64,000 nucleotides of DNA from contig NZ_CP040751.1 of assembly GCF_008001235.1 (NCBI RefSeq), positions 3,165,501 through 3,229,500 of the forward strand, in the 5' to 3' direction. This DNA comes from Salidesulfovibrio onnuriiensis (GTDB lineage Bacteria > Desulfobacterota > Desulfovibrionia > Desulfovibrionales > Desulfovibrionaceae). A program made the translations under genes and the position numbers. Below, one piece after another: positions 42,611 through 49,972 of this stretch; within the stretch, counting starts at the first letter, position 1, and every line of letters begins with the position of its first letter. The notes under the pieces are model-generated. The model saw nothing but the letters and a program-made list of their open reading frames with translations, made no database searches and had not been told where the DNA came from.

Positions 42611-43851
42611 CATGAAACCCTCGCACCGCGGCATTCCTCTTCCGCCGCGGCATCGGAGTCCGGATACCCGAAAACCCCGCCTTCATAGTTCTTGAGCAGG
42701 ATGAAATTATCATCCCTGCCCACCACGCTCTCGGGAAGCAGCGGAATCTTTCCGCCGCCGCCGGGGGCGTCGATGACGTAGCTGGGCACCGCATACCCGG
42801 AGGTATGGCCGCGCAGCCCGGCTATGATTTCCAGCCCCTTTTCCACCCTGGTCCGGAAATGCCCGGAACCGGGGATGGGGTCGCACTGGTAGAGGTAATA
42901 GGGCTTGACCCGCACGCGCAGCAGTCCCTGCATGAGCCGCTTCATGGTCTGCACGTCGTCGTTGACCCCCTTGAGCAGCACGGTCTGGCTGCCCAGCGGG
43001 ATGCCCGCGTCCGCCAGGGCCGCACAGGCCGCGGCGGTCTCCCCGGTCAGCTCGTCCGGGTGCGCGAAATGCAGGCTCATGAACAGCGGATGGTGCTTGC
43101 GCAGCATGGCCGTCAGCTCCGGGGTGATGCGCTGGGGCAGGACCGCCGGGACCTTGGTGCCGATGCGGACCATCTCCACATGCGGGATGCGTCGCAGCTC
43201 CGTGAGCAGCCAGTCGAGCTTGTCGTCCGGCAGGGTCAGTGGATCGCCGCCCGAAAGCAGGACGTCCCGGACCTCCTCGCGCTCCCGGATATAGGCGATG
43301 GCCCGCCGCCATTCCCGTTTGGAATGGGGATGCCTCTTCTGCCCCACCAGCCGGGAGCGCGTGCAGTAGCGGCAATAGGTGGAGCAGTAGTCCGTCACCA
43401 GAAACAGGACCCTGTCCGGATAGCGGTGCACCAGGCCCGGCACCGCCGTGTGGCCTTCCTCTCCGAGGGGGTCGTCCGCCTCGTGGAGGGACCGTATAAA
43501 TTCATTCACCGTGGGTTCTATGCAGCGCCGGACTCCGTCGGAGACGGCCGTCGCCGCAACGCCGAGGTAGTACGGGGTGGCCGCCACGGGAAGCCCCTTG
43601 CCCAGGGGCAGCGTATGCGCGAGCGCGGTTCCGAACACATGTTCCATTTCGTCCGCATCCTTGATGCGGTGGGCTATCTGCCAGCGCCAGTCGTTCCATT
43701 TCTCGTCCGAAACCAGCGGATAATAACGGCTTCGGAACTCGGCAATCGTGGCGCATCCGCCTCCCGGCCCCTGCACGGCCCCGCGTTTTTCGTGCGAGAC
43801 CGGCAAAAGGTCGGGGGGCTCCTGTTCTTCGTTGGTTACGACATCAAGCAT
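42610..43851 (-). CDS. kamA: KamA-family radical SAM aminomutase, lysine 2,3-aminomutase type
   Basis: A 413-residue radical SAM, PLP-dependent aminomutase. The cluster motif CxxxCxxC is C156, C160, C163 (DYCSTYCRYCTR). The PLP lysine is K368 in GGGGK. D324 (YQCD) and D361 (VIDAPGGGG), 37 residues apart, correspond to D293 and D330 of Clostridium subterminale lysine 2,3-aminomutase, which bind the lysine side-chain amine; glutamate 2,3-aminomutases replace them. Length matches the clostridial enzyme and exceeds EpmB, so the expected product is beta-lysine. The start at 43851 is decided by AGGAGG six bases upstream. Confidence 0.9.
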   Translation of the reverse strand: MLDVVTNEEQEPPDLLPVSHEKRGAVQGPGGGCATIAEFRSRYYPLVSDEKWNDWRWQIAHRIKDADEMEHVFGTALAHTLPLGKGLPVAATPYYLGVAATAVSDGVRRCIEPTVNEFIRSLHEADDPLGEEGHTAVPGLVHRYPDRVLFLVTDYCSTYCRYCTRSRLVGQKRHPHSKREWRRAIAYIREREEVRDVLLSGGDPLTLPDDKLDWLLTELRRIPHVEMVRIGTKVPAVLPQRITPELTAMLRKHHPLFMSLHFAHPDELTGETAAACAALADAGIPLGSQTVLLKGVNDDVQTMKRLMQGLLRVRVKPYYLYQCDPIPGSGHFRTRVEKGLEIIAGLRGHTSGYAVPSYVIDAPGGGGKIPLLPESVVGRDDNFILLKNYEGGVFGYPDSDAAAEEECRGARVS

Positions 43852-43875
43852 GATTACCTCCTCATGCAAATAGCG

Positions 43876-44214
43876 TTAGTAGCCATCGTCGGCGGAAGGG
43901 ATTTCCTCCTGGTCTTCCGCCCCCATGGCTTCCTCTATGACGACCATGTCCCCGACCTGGATGGCGGGTTGGTCTTCCATCATGAAATAGTTGCCGCGCA
44001 CTTCGGTCATGAGCCCGGAGTAGTTGGGATCATCCATACCCACGAGCCGGTAGGTCCTGTTGCCGTCGTCAAGGTAGAAGCCGTCCTGCTCCTCGAAAAC
44101 GAAGCCGGTCACCACAATGGGTTCATCCTCGGACGGGGAATTCCCCGCATGCACGGTTCCGGCAAAAAGCAGCAACACGGCCAGGGCCAGGATGATGTTG
44201 TTCAGGGACTTCAT
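43876..44214 (-). CDS. small secreted OB-like protein
   Basis: A 112-residue protein with a signal peptide (MKSLNNIILALAVLLLFAGTVHA, cleavage after about residue 23). A compact beta-rich domain follows (VVTGFVFEEQDGFYLDDG, YRLVGMD, MTEVRGNYFMMEDQPAIQVGDMVVIEEA) that looks like a periplasmic OB fold. It is the second gene of the KamA operon, two bases after the cytoplasmic OB-like gene and 24 bases before kamA. A periplasmic partner in an otherwise cytoplasmic biosynthetic operon suggests that the product, or the signal, is in the envelope. Function unknown. Confidence 0.72.
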   Translation of the reverse strand: MKSLNNIILALAVLLLFAGTVHAGNSPSEDEPIVVTGFVFEEQDGFYLDDGNRTYRLVGMDDPNYSGLMTEVRGNYFMMEDQPAIQVGDMVVIEEAMGAEDQEEIPSADDGY

Positions 44215-44216
44215 GA

Positions 44217-44501
44217 CTACTCCTTGTGCGATCGATGGTTTGCATCTTCATCTTCAAGCCGGCACCACTTCACGGTGACAGCCTTTCTCATTGGATCCAC
44301 AGGGCCGGCAATGCGCACCCGCTTTTGCAGCAGGGCAAGCAGGTCGGGCCGTTCCTCGAGATTCGCAATGGCAATGTCCTTTTCGCCGTTGCAGGCGAGG
44401 GAAATCTTCGAAACATGGAAATCGCCATCCCATCCGCTGGGGATGAGAACGCCGACAAAGGTCTCCCAGTTCGGCTCCTGCCTGTAATCTGCCCTTTCCA
44501 T
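44217..44501 (-). CDS. small OB-like protein, lead gene of the KamA operon
   Basis: A 94-residue soluble protein paralogous to that at 36980: GVLIPSGWDGDFHVSKISLACNGEKDIAIANL aligns with GFVVPEAWDDQFCVCEVLIACDGERDIRVVNL in pieces, and RVRIAGPVD with QASVTGVVR. Predicted all-beta, OB-like. It follows the sigma-54-type promoter at 44535 by about 25 transcribed bases and has GAGGGAG upstream of its start. As first gene of both operons it may be a subunit or sensor common to both. Confidence 0.72.
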   Translation of the reverse strand: MERADYRQEPNWETFVGVLIPSGWDGDFHVSKISLACNGEKDIAIANLEERPDLLALLQKRVRIAGPVDPMRKAVTVKWCRLEDEDANHRSHKE

Positions 44502-44534
44502 GTCTTTCTCCCTCGTCTATATTTGGCGCGCGAA

Positions 44535-44550
44535 AGCATTTCGAATGCCA
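44535..44550 (-). promoter_or_regulatory. sigma-54-type promoter of the KamA operon
   Basis: On the minus strand TGGCAT-TCGAA-ATGCT: GG and GC at exact -24/-12 spacing, one mismatch in each element to TGGCAC-N5-TTGCT. The start is predicted near 44525, 24 bases before the ATG at 44501. Confidence 0.66.
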
Positions 44551-44604
44551 ACTTTATAATATATTGAAATAATTAAATAAATTTTAAGAAAAGTCGCCAT
44601 AATA

Positions 44605-44619
44605 GGAATAAATAATTCC
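44605..44619. promoter_or_regulatory. dyad site B1 (proximal) of the shared regulon
   Basis: GGAAT-AAATA-ATTCC, centred at 44612, 75.5 bp from the -12 GC of the promoter at 44535: identical spacing to site A1. Confidence 0.65.
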
Positions 44620-44717
44620 GTTTTGCAAATATCAGCAAACCACAGGCTGTTTCATGCCATTAACGCAGTAGCAAAACACAACATAACCATATGAAAAGAA
44701 AAGAATAAACTAAGATA

Positions 44718-44761
44718 GGAACTTTTTGTTCCGAAAAGAACTGAAAAGAACTGAAAATTCT
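44718..44761. promoter_or_regulatory. distal dyad pair B2 and B3 of the shared regulon
   Basis: B2 GGAAC-TTTTT-GTTCC (44718-44732, perfect arms) and B3 AGAAC-TGAAA-ATTCT (44747-44761), centre-to-centre 29 bp, about 189 and 218 bp from the -12 GC. AAAAGAACTG occurs twice in tandem between and within them. The rest of the 375-base gap 44502-44876 is AT-rich with no gene visible. Confidence 0.6.
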
Positions 44762-44829
44762 TATCGGAGCAAAAGAGGGGAGAGAAAAAACAAACTATCT
44801 AGGGAAATATCTATCGCCGAGAACAAAGC

Positions 44830-44857
44830 AGCCCCGGCCTTTCGGACGGGGCTTTTT
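44830..44857. terminator. terminator hairpin downstream of the GH64-like gene
   Basis: AGCCCCG / CGGGGCT with a ten-base loop; TTTT follows on the plus strand, a weaker GCTTTG on the minus strand. It lies 20 bases after the minus-strand gene's stop, so it probably ends that gene, yet its better tail faces the plus strand, where no gene is visible. Confidence 0.7.
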
Positions 44858-44876
44858 CGCAACAAACATCCAAACC

Positions 44877-46358
44877 CTACTGTGCCGGGACAGCTCCCAG
44901 CGGGGTCCCGATGTCCACCACCCAGTAATCCACGCTTTTTCCGTCGAACTGCACGGAGTTGACCAACGGGCCGCTGCCAAAACGGTCGCTGTAGGGCACG
45001 CCGTAGACCGTGTTGCCCGACAGGTCGTAAATCACGTTTGCATATACATTATAATAGGGATGCTCGGGTTGGATCCTGGAAAACGCCTGCATGGGTTTCA
45101 AGCTCCACCACATCTTGCTGGGCATGTCCTTGAGGCATGTCCCCCCCACAGCGTAGTCGCTGTCGAGGAAGCCCCCGAGAATACCGGTGGTGATTTCCCC
45201 CACGATCATGTCCAGCGTGGTGTCGTAGGCGCCCAGATCCGCGAGAGACTTATCCCTCTTGTCCGGGTCCTTCCATGTGTTCTGCGTGAATTTCCTAAAC
45301 TTGTCCCACCCCGTTCCGCCGAAGGAAACGGCCGCGTTCCGGACCTGGCCGTAGATCGCGGCATTGAAGGCTTTCACGTCCTCCGCAGAAATGGTGACGG
45401 TCGCATCCGGCCATGCCCCCCTGGCAGGAGGCGCGGGGTTGCCCTTCCTGGCGGCTCCCAGGACCTGCACGGTGATCTTGCCCGACGCGACAATACTGCC
45501 GTCGGGTTTTGCCGTGGCCTTCAAGTCGCATCCGAACTGGTACGTCGGAACATTGTCGGGCGCGGCAAAACTGAATCCATTGGCGTTCTGTATGGTCGTC
45601 ACCTGCCGGGCAGCGCGGACCGATTGCATATAGGGAACCATCGAAGGCCAGGGGTTGGCGGTCTCCCCGGTGAAATTGCTCGGCCCGAGAAAACGGACAA
45701 TATCGCCCAACGAATTCCTGACCACGGCCCCGGGCGCATACCTGCACGCGGCGTTCAGGGCCGTCGCTATCGTGGCCGTGGTATTGGAGCCGAACCCGGT
45801 ATGCTGCAACATTTCCACCGCGCCGCCGGGCGTCCCGTGATAGCTCGTCAGATTCAAGGGGGCCGTGTAATAGTTGATCGCCGTCAGATCGCCCTGATCG
45901 CCCGCATTGCCGGTCATGGTCAGTTCGAAGGGCTGGAAGCGCAGCCCGGAAACCATGTGCGCCGGAGCGGCCGTCCTGGGGTTGCCGCTTGGATCATCAA
46001 AAAACAGGTAAAGCAGGGCCCCCTTGGAATACTCGACATTCAGGCCGTTCACCCCGATATCCAAGAGCCGGACCGGGACCGACATCATCACCTCGGTGCC
46101 GTTCTCCGAAAAATCAATGGACTTTCCGCCGTAGGAGGCCTTGAAACTGGAATCCGTGCCGTTGTGGGGATCCTGCACCTGGAGCCAGACCTCGGGGATA
46201 TCGTCGTTGCTGTTGTTGAAATACACCGTGAACGCATCCGCGTCCGACGTCGTGCACGCACCGCACAGCCCAACAAGGACCATGAGCACCAGACCCGGAA
46301 ACCAGGCCCGGATGCAAACCGGGAAAGACATGGGGCCCGCCTGAAAACAATTGCGCAT
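44877..46358 (-). CDS. GH64-like (beta-1,3-glucanase family) lipoprotein
   Basis: A 493-residue lipoprotein: long basic-hydrophobic signal ending LVGLCGA-C (Cys about 34), then FTVYFNNSNDDIPEVWLQVQDP, SGLRFQPFELTMTG and GDLTAINYYTAPLNLTSYHGTPGG. This is the wording of the GH64/thaumatin-like beta-1,3-glucanase family. A long C-terminal part with PYYNVYANVIYDLSGNTVYGVPYSDRFG follows. It would sit in the outer membrane or face the periplasm. GH64 enzymes cut beta-1,3-glucan; the substrate here is unproven. The start at 46358 has AGGAG eight bases upstream; the longer open frame to 46574 is rejected. Confidence 0.6.
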   Translation of the reverse strand: MRNCFQAGPMSFPVCIRAWFPGLVLMVLVGLCGACTTSDADAFTVYFNNSNDDIPEVWLQVQDPHNGTDSSFKASYGGKSIDFSENGTEVMMSVPVRLLDIGVNGLNVEYSKGALLYLFFDDPSGNPRTAAPAHMVSGLRFQPFELTMTGNAGDQGDLTAINYYTAPLNLTSYHGTPGGAVEMLQHTGFGSNTTATIATALNAACRYAPGAVVRNSLGDIVRFLGPSNFTGETANPWPSMVPYMQSVRAARQVTTIQNANGFSFAAPDNVPTYQFGCDLKATAKPDGSIVASGKITVQVLGAARKGNPAPPARGAWPDATVTISAEDVKAFNAAIYGQVRNAAVSFGGTGWDKFRKFTQNTWKDPDKRDKSLADLGAYDTTLDMIVGEITTGILGGFLDSDYAVGGTCLKDMPSKMWWSLKPMQAFSRIQPEHPYYNVYANVIYDLSGNTVYGVPYSDRFGSGPLVNSVQFDGKSVDYWVVDIGTPLGAVPAQ

Positions 46359-46615
46359 AAAAAAACTCCTGCCTTGGGATTCACACATCAACCGGGCATT
46401 GGCGGAACCGCAAGGCCTGCCGCCCGAAACGCCTGAGCCGCCGCCCTTTCCCGGGCCTGCAGAACGCGGCGTGCGGGAGGGCAAACCCACCCTATGCGCA
46501 ACCAGGCGGCCGCCCCAGTGCCAACATGTTTCCCGCAGGCGACAACTTGCCAAGGCTCGCCCTATGCCATACAAAACCGTAGCGTTATAGAACCATTACA
46601 TAAACGAGGTCTTGC
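46359..46615. other. 257-base divergent intergenic region
   Basis: Between the GH64-like lipoprotein (minus) and the methyltransferase (plus). It contains GC-rich self-complementary stretches but no promoter or riboswitch I can name with confidence. A minus-strand TGGCAC with a GC at -12 spacing (about 46528-46543) is a weak sigma-54 candidate only. Confidence 0.3.
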
Positions 46616-47413
46616 ATGAGCAACGCCATTTCCTATGCCGAGCCCGTGGAAGTCGATTCCCCGGACAACTGCTTCTGGTACCACACCATGGACCTGCCCG
46701 GGCACGGCCTCGTCGAAGGGGCCTGGGATTTCCGGGGCCAGGACGAATTCTTCTTCTCCAACACGAAGTTTGCGGGCAAACGGGTGCTGGAGATCGGACC
46801 GGCCACGGGCGCGCTCGGCTTCCGCATGGAAGCGCTGGGAGCCGAAGTGACCTCGGTGGAGCTGCCCTCGGGCAACAACTGGGACGTGGTGCCCCTGGCC
46901 GCGGCCAATCCGGTGCGGGTGTTTGCCGGGCGCGAAACCAACATGCGCCGGGTCAAGCGCTCCTACTGGCTCTCCCACCGGGCGCTGGGCTCGAAAAACA
47001 GGGTCATCTCCTGCTCGGCCTACGACACCCCGCATGAGTCCGGCCCCTACGACATCGCCTATTTCGCCTCGGTGCTCACCCACATGCAGAACCCCTTCCA
47101 GGCCCTGCGGCACAACCTGGACATGACCACCGAGCGGGTCATCATCGTGGAGCAATACCACCCGGACTGGACGCCCGAGACCCCGGGCGCGAACATCACC
47201 TTCCAGCCCGACTGCCGGAATCCGGATTTCTACGACACATGGTGGACGTTCACGCCCACGGCGCTGGTGAAGATGGTCGGGGTCCTCGGCTTTGAAAAGG
47301 TGGTGCTTGTCCTGCACGAACAGCTCTGCGGCAAGGACCAAACCCCGGTGCCTCTGGCCACCATCATCGCGGACCGCACCCGCCCGCCCTTCAAGGCCAT
47401 TCAGGAAAATTAG
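46616..47413 (+). CDS. class I SAM-dependent methyltransferase
   Basis: A 265-residue soluble protein with the class I methyltransferase motif I VLEIGPATGALGFRMEALGAEVTSVEL (about 57-83), a motif II/III strand PYDIAYFASVLTHMQNPFQAL, and TERVIIVEQYHPDW as the later strand. The N-terminus DLPGHGLVEGAWDFRG resembles CmoB-like enzymes, but the tRNA-specific residues are not evident. GAGG precedes the start. It is monocistronic with a very strong terminator. Substrate unknown. Confidence 0.8.
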   Translation: MSNAISYAEPVEVDSPDNCFWYHTMDLPGHGLVEGAWDFRGQDEFFFSNTKFAGKRVLEIGPATGALGFRMEALGAEVTSVELPSGNNWDVVPLAAANPVRVFAGRETNMRRVKRSYWLSHRALGSKNRVISCSAYDTPHESGPYDIAYFASVLTHMQNPFQALRHNLDMTTERVIIVEQYHPDWTPETPGANITFQPDCRNPDFYDTWWTFTPTALVKMVGVLGFEKVVLVLHEQLCGKDQTPVPLATIIADRTRPPFKAIQEN

Positions 47414-47415
47414 CG

Positions 47416-47454
47416 AAACACACAAGCCCCGGCCCAGCCGGGGCTTGTGTGTTT
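47416..47454 (+). terminator. very strong hairpin after the methyltransferase gene
   Basis: A perfect 17-base stem from AAACACACAAGCCCCGG to its complement with a five-base loop, ending in GTTT. A longer stem than usual for a terminator here. Confidence 0.88.
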
Positions 47455-47558
47455 CCGCCGACCAGTTGCTAATGGATTATCCGGGCTCCCTGTGCTATTG
47501 ATTCGGCACGAGAATCTTCAGCATTACGCGAACAATCCCAAACAAATACGGACAGTTC

Positions 47559-48857
47559 ATGCCAGAACAAGCAAACAGTGTTTCCCTGAGGCTCCCCGCG
47601 GACCCGTCCATGATCCCGGTGGCCCAGCGGGCGGCCGAAACCAGCGCCAAGGCCTTCGGGCTGGAGGCGGGCAAGGCCCTGCGGCTGACCATGGCCGTGG
47701 AAGAGATCGTGGCCTACCTCGCGTCCCTGGCCAACGAGGAGCGCATCGGCCTGGACATCCTGCCCCGCAGCGACCATGTGACCACCCGTTTTTCCTTCCG
47801 GGCTGCCGACGCAGACCTGCACGCCCTGAATCTCACCTCCCGGGGCGACCTCTCCTCGGACGAGGCCATGCAGACCATGGGCCTGCTCCTGGCCTCGCGC
47901 ATGACCGACGATTTCGAGATCCACCGCGAGGGGCGCGAACTGCGGCTCAGCCTGCGCATGAACCGCGCCTACCCGGCCGTCGAGCCCGAGGTTGCAAGCC
48001 GGTTCGACGCCAAGGGAGCGGTCACGGTGACCGAGGAATCGGAACCGGCCCAGATCAAGCGGGCCTGCTCCCTGGCCCTGGCCCTGTACCAACCCCACGA
48101 GCTACCCCTGGCCTTCCGCACCCCCGGCAAGGTGGTGGACACCACCCTGGGCGGGGACATGCACACGGCCCTGGCTCTGGACGAGAGCGGCGCGGTCTGC
48201 GGCATGATCTGCTGGGAAAGCCGCTCGGAAAAGAGCGTCTCCTTTGACGGCCCCTACGTCTTTGCCACGCAGCGCGAGGAAACCGCCCGCCTGCTGGTGG
48301 ACCACCTTGTCAACGCCGTGGCCCGCACCTCCACCCTGGGCCTGTTCGGGCTGCGCAACACCGAGGACCTGCCCGAGGGGGACTTCGAAATGCTGGCCAC
48401 CCTGCCCATGATCGGCCTGGACAAGGCCACGCGGGAAATCCCCATCTGGTTCCGCCACCTGCGCGAGGACAACGGCATGGTGGTCTGGGCGCCGGAGTCG
48501 CTCACGGAATTCCTGGAACAGGCCTACGACGAGTTGGTGCTCATGCGCGACATCCAGCCCACGAACGCCATGGGCGAGCACGTCTCGGGCCGCTCGGTCT
48601 TCGCGGTGAAGCTGAACAAGGAATCGGGACAGGCCACGCTGCGGCCCATGCTGGCCGGCGCGGACAGCGCCGAAAACATCCGGCAGCACGTGCAGGTGCT
48701 CAAACAGGAAGGATGCGAAAACATCATCGTGCACCTCGACCTGGGCTCGGGCTGGCAGGCGGCCCTGGCCGACGCCCTGCTGGAGAACGGCTTCCAACCC
48801 AGGCTGGTTCTGCCCTATGCGGGCCAATCCGACGTGGCGGTGTTCGCCCATGTCTAG
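47559..48857 (+). CDS. ATPase (RsbW-like) and GNAT-like hybrid protein
   Basis: A 432-residue cytoplasmic protein. Residues 1-130 resemble a histidine-kinase-like/anti-sigma ATPase (SVSLRLPADPSMIPVAQRAAETSAKAFGL, then LRLTMAVEEIVAYLASLAN as the N-box helix). Residues about 150-432 form an acyltransferase-like part; its end (ENIIVHLDLGSGWQAALADALLENGF) resembles the C-terminus of the GNAT protein at 49973. Its stop lies eight bases into the aminotransferase gene. It is a signalling-ATPase and acetyltransferase combination whose role I cannot name. Confidence 0.65.
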   Translation: MPEQANSVSLRLPADPSMIPVAQRAAETSAKAFGLEAGKALRLTMAVEEIVAYLASLANEERIGLDILPRSDHVTTRFSFRAADADLHALNLTSRGDLSSDEAMQTMGLLLASRMTDDFEIHREGRELRLSLRMNRAYPAVEPEVASRFDAKGAVTVTEESEPAQIKRACSLALALYQPHELPLAFRTPGKVVDTTLGGDMHTALALDESGAVCGMICWESRSEKSVSFDGPYVFATQREETARLLVDHLVNAVARTSTLGLFGLRNTEDLPEGDFEMLATLPMIGLDKATREIPIWFRHLREDNGMVVWAPESLTEFLEQAYDELVLMRDIQPTNAMGEHVSGRSVFAVKLNKESGQATLRPMLAGADSAENIRQHVQVLKQEGCENIIVHLDLGSGWQAALADALLENGFQPRLVLPYAGQSDVAVFAHV

Positions 48858-49962
48858 CCTGCCTCTCGAACGGCTCGTCCCGGCCCATGTGCAGGGTTTC
48901 GAGGCCTACTACCCCAGCAAGCCCGACCCGGAGCTCATGCGCCTGTTCAAGGTGGACCACCTGCACCGGCTGAACAACAACGAAAACGCCATGGGCCCGC
49001 CGCCCGAGGCCGGGCGCATCGTGGACGGGTTCCCGCCCAGGCAGGTTCCGGTCTATCCCAACGGCGACTGCTACTACCTGCGCCACCAACTGGCGGAAAA
49101 ATTCGGCAAGACCCCGGATCAGTTCCTGGTGGGCAATGGCTCCTGCGAGGTGATCACCAGCGTGATCAAGGCCTTTTGCGAGGAAGGCGACAACATCATC
49201 ACCGCGGACAAGACCTTTGCGGTCTACGAATGGGTGGCCGAGTTCTCCGGATTCGAAGCCCGGCTCATCCCGCTCAGGAACTACGGGGTCGACCCGGACG
49301 CCATGCTCGAGGCCATTGACGAGCGCACCAAGATCCTGTTCGTGTGCAATCCCAACAACCCCACGGGCACATACTGGGACACGGCCACCATGACCCGCTT
49401 CCTGGACGGGGTGGGCGGCGAGCGCATCGTGGTCATCGACGAAGCCTATTTCGAATACGTGGAAAAGGACGACTACCCGGATGCCATGCGGCTCATGGAG
49501 CGCTACCCCAACGTCATCGCCTTCCGCACCTTTTCCAAGATGTACGCCCTGGCCGCCCTGCGCATCGGCTACCTGTGCGGCGCGCCCGAGGTGGTGGACA
49601 TTGTCCGGCGCACCCACATCGTCTATTCCGTGAATACCCTGGCCCAGGCCGCGGCCTCGGCCGCCCTGGAGGACGACACCGGCTTCATCCGGGCCACGCG
49701 CGACATGGTGGCCGAGGGCAAGGAGCTGCTCTCCGGGCTGTTCGACGACATGGGCCTGGAGCACGTCCACGGCGAAGGCAACTACATGATGGTCCATGTG
49801 CCCATGTCCGACACCCTGCTCTACCGCAAGCTGATGAAAAAGGGCGTCATGGTCCGCACCATGACCGGGTTCCGGTTCCCCAACTGGATCCGCGTCAGCC
49901 TGGTGCAGCGGCCGGTCATGGAGGCCTTTTGCCAGGCCTTCCGCGAAGTACTGCAAAAATAA
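48850..49962 (+). CDS. HisC-like PLP aminotransferase
   Basis: A 370-residue fold-type I aminotransferase of the histidinol-phosphate aminotransferase branch: HRLNNNENAMGPPP, VYPNGDCYYLRHQLAEKFG, NPNNPTGTYWD, VVIDEAYFEY and the PLP lysine in RTFSKMYALAALRIGY. It overlaps the upstream gene by eight bases and precedes a GNAT gene by ten. Because it is not with his genes and sits between two acetyltransferase-like proteins, it probably serves a different small-molecule pathway, although histidinol-phosphate activity cannot be excluded. Confidence 0.85.
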   Translation: MSSLPLERLVPAHVQGFEAYYPSKPDPELMRLFKVDHLHRLNNNENAMGPPPEAGRIVDGFPPRQVPVYPNGDCYYLRHQLAEKFGKTPDQFLVGNGSCEVITSVIKAFCEEGDNIITADKTFAVYEWVAEFSGFEARLIPLRNYGVDPDAMLEAIDERTKILFVCNPNNPTGTYWDTATMTRFLDGVGGERIVVIDEAYFEYVEKDDYPDAMRLMERYPNVIAFRTFSKMYALAALRIGYLCGAPEVVDIVRRTHIVYSVNTLAQAAASAALEDDTGFIRATRDMVAEGKELLSGLFDDMGLEHVHGEGNYMMVHVPMSDTLLYRKLMKKGVMVRTMTGFRFPNWIRVSLVQRPVMEAFCQAFREVLQK

Positions 49963-49972
49963 CGAGGACAGA

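Noticed and set aside
46528-46543. Sigma-54-like TGGCAC with GC at -12 upstream of the GH64-like gene
   Set aside because: The -12 element (CGGCC) matches TTGCW poorly and it would leave a leader of about 170 bases; kept only as a note.
46359-46615. Possible riboswitch in the divergent region
   Set aside because: GC-rich pairing is present, but I could not fit the conserved cores of c-di-GMP, molybdenum-cofactor or cobalamin riboswitches.
48850-49962. Histidine biosynthesis gene hisC
   Set aside because: Fold and motifs fit the HisC branch, but there are no his genes nearby and the gene is coupled to two acetyltransferase-like genes; symbol withheld.
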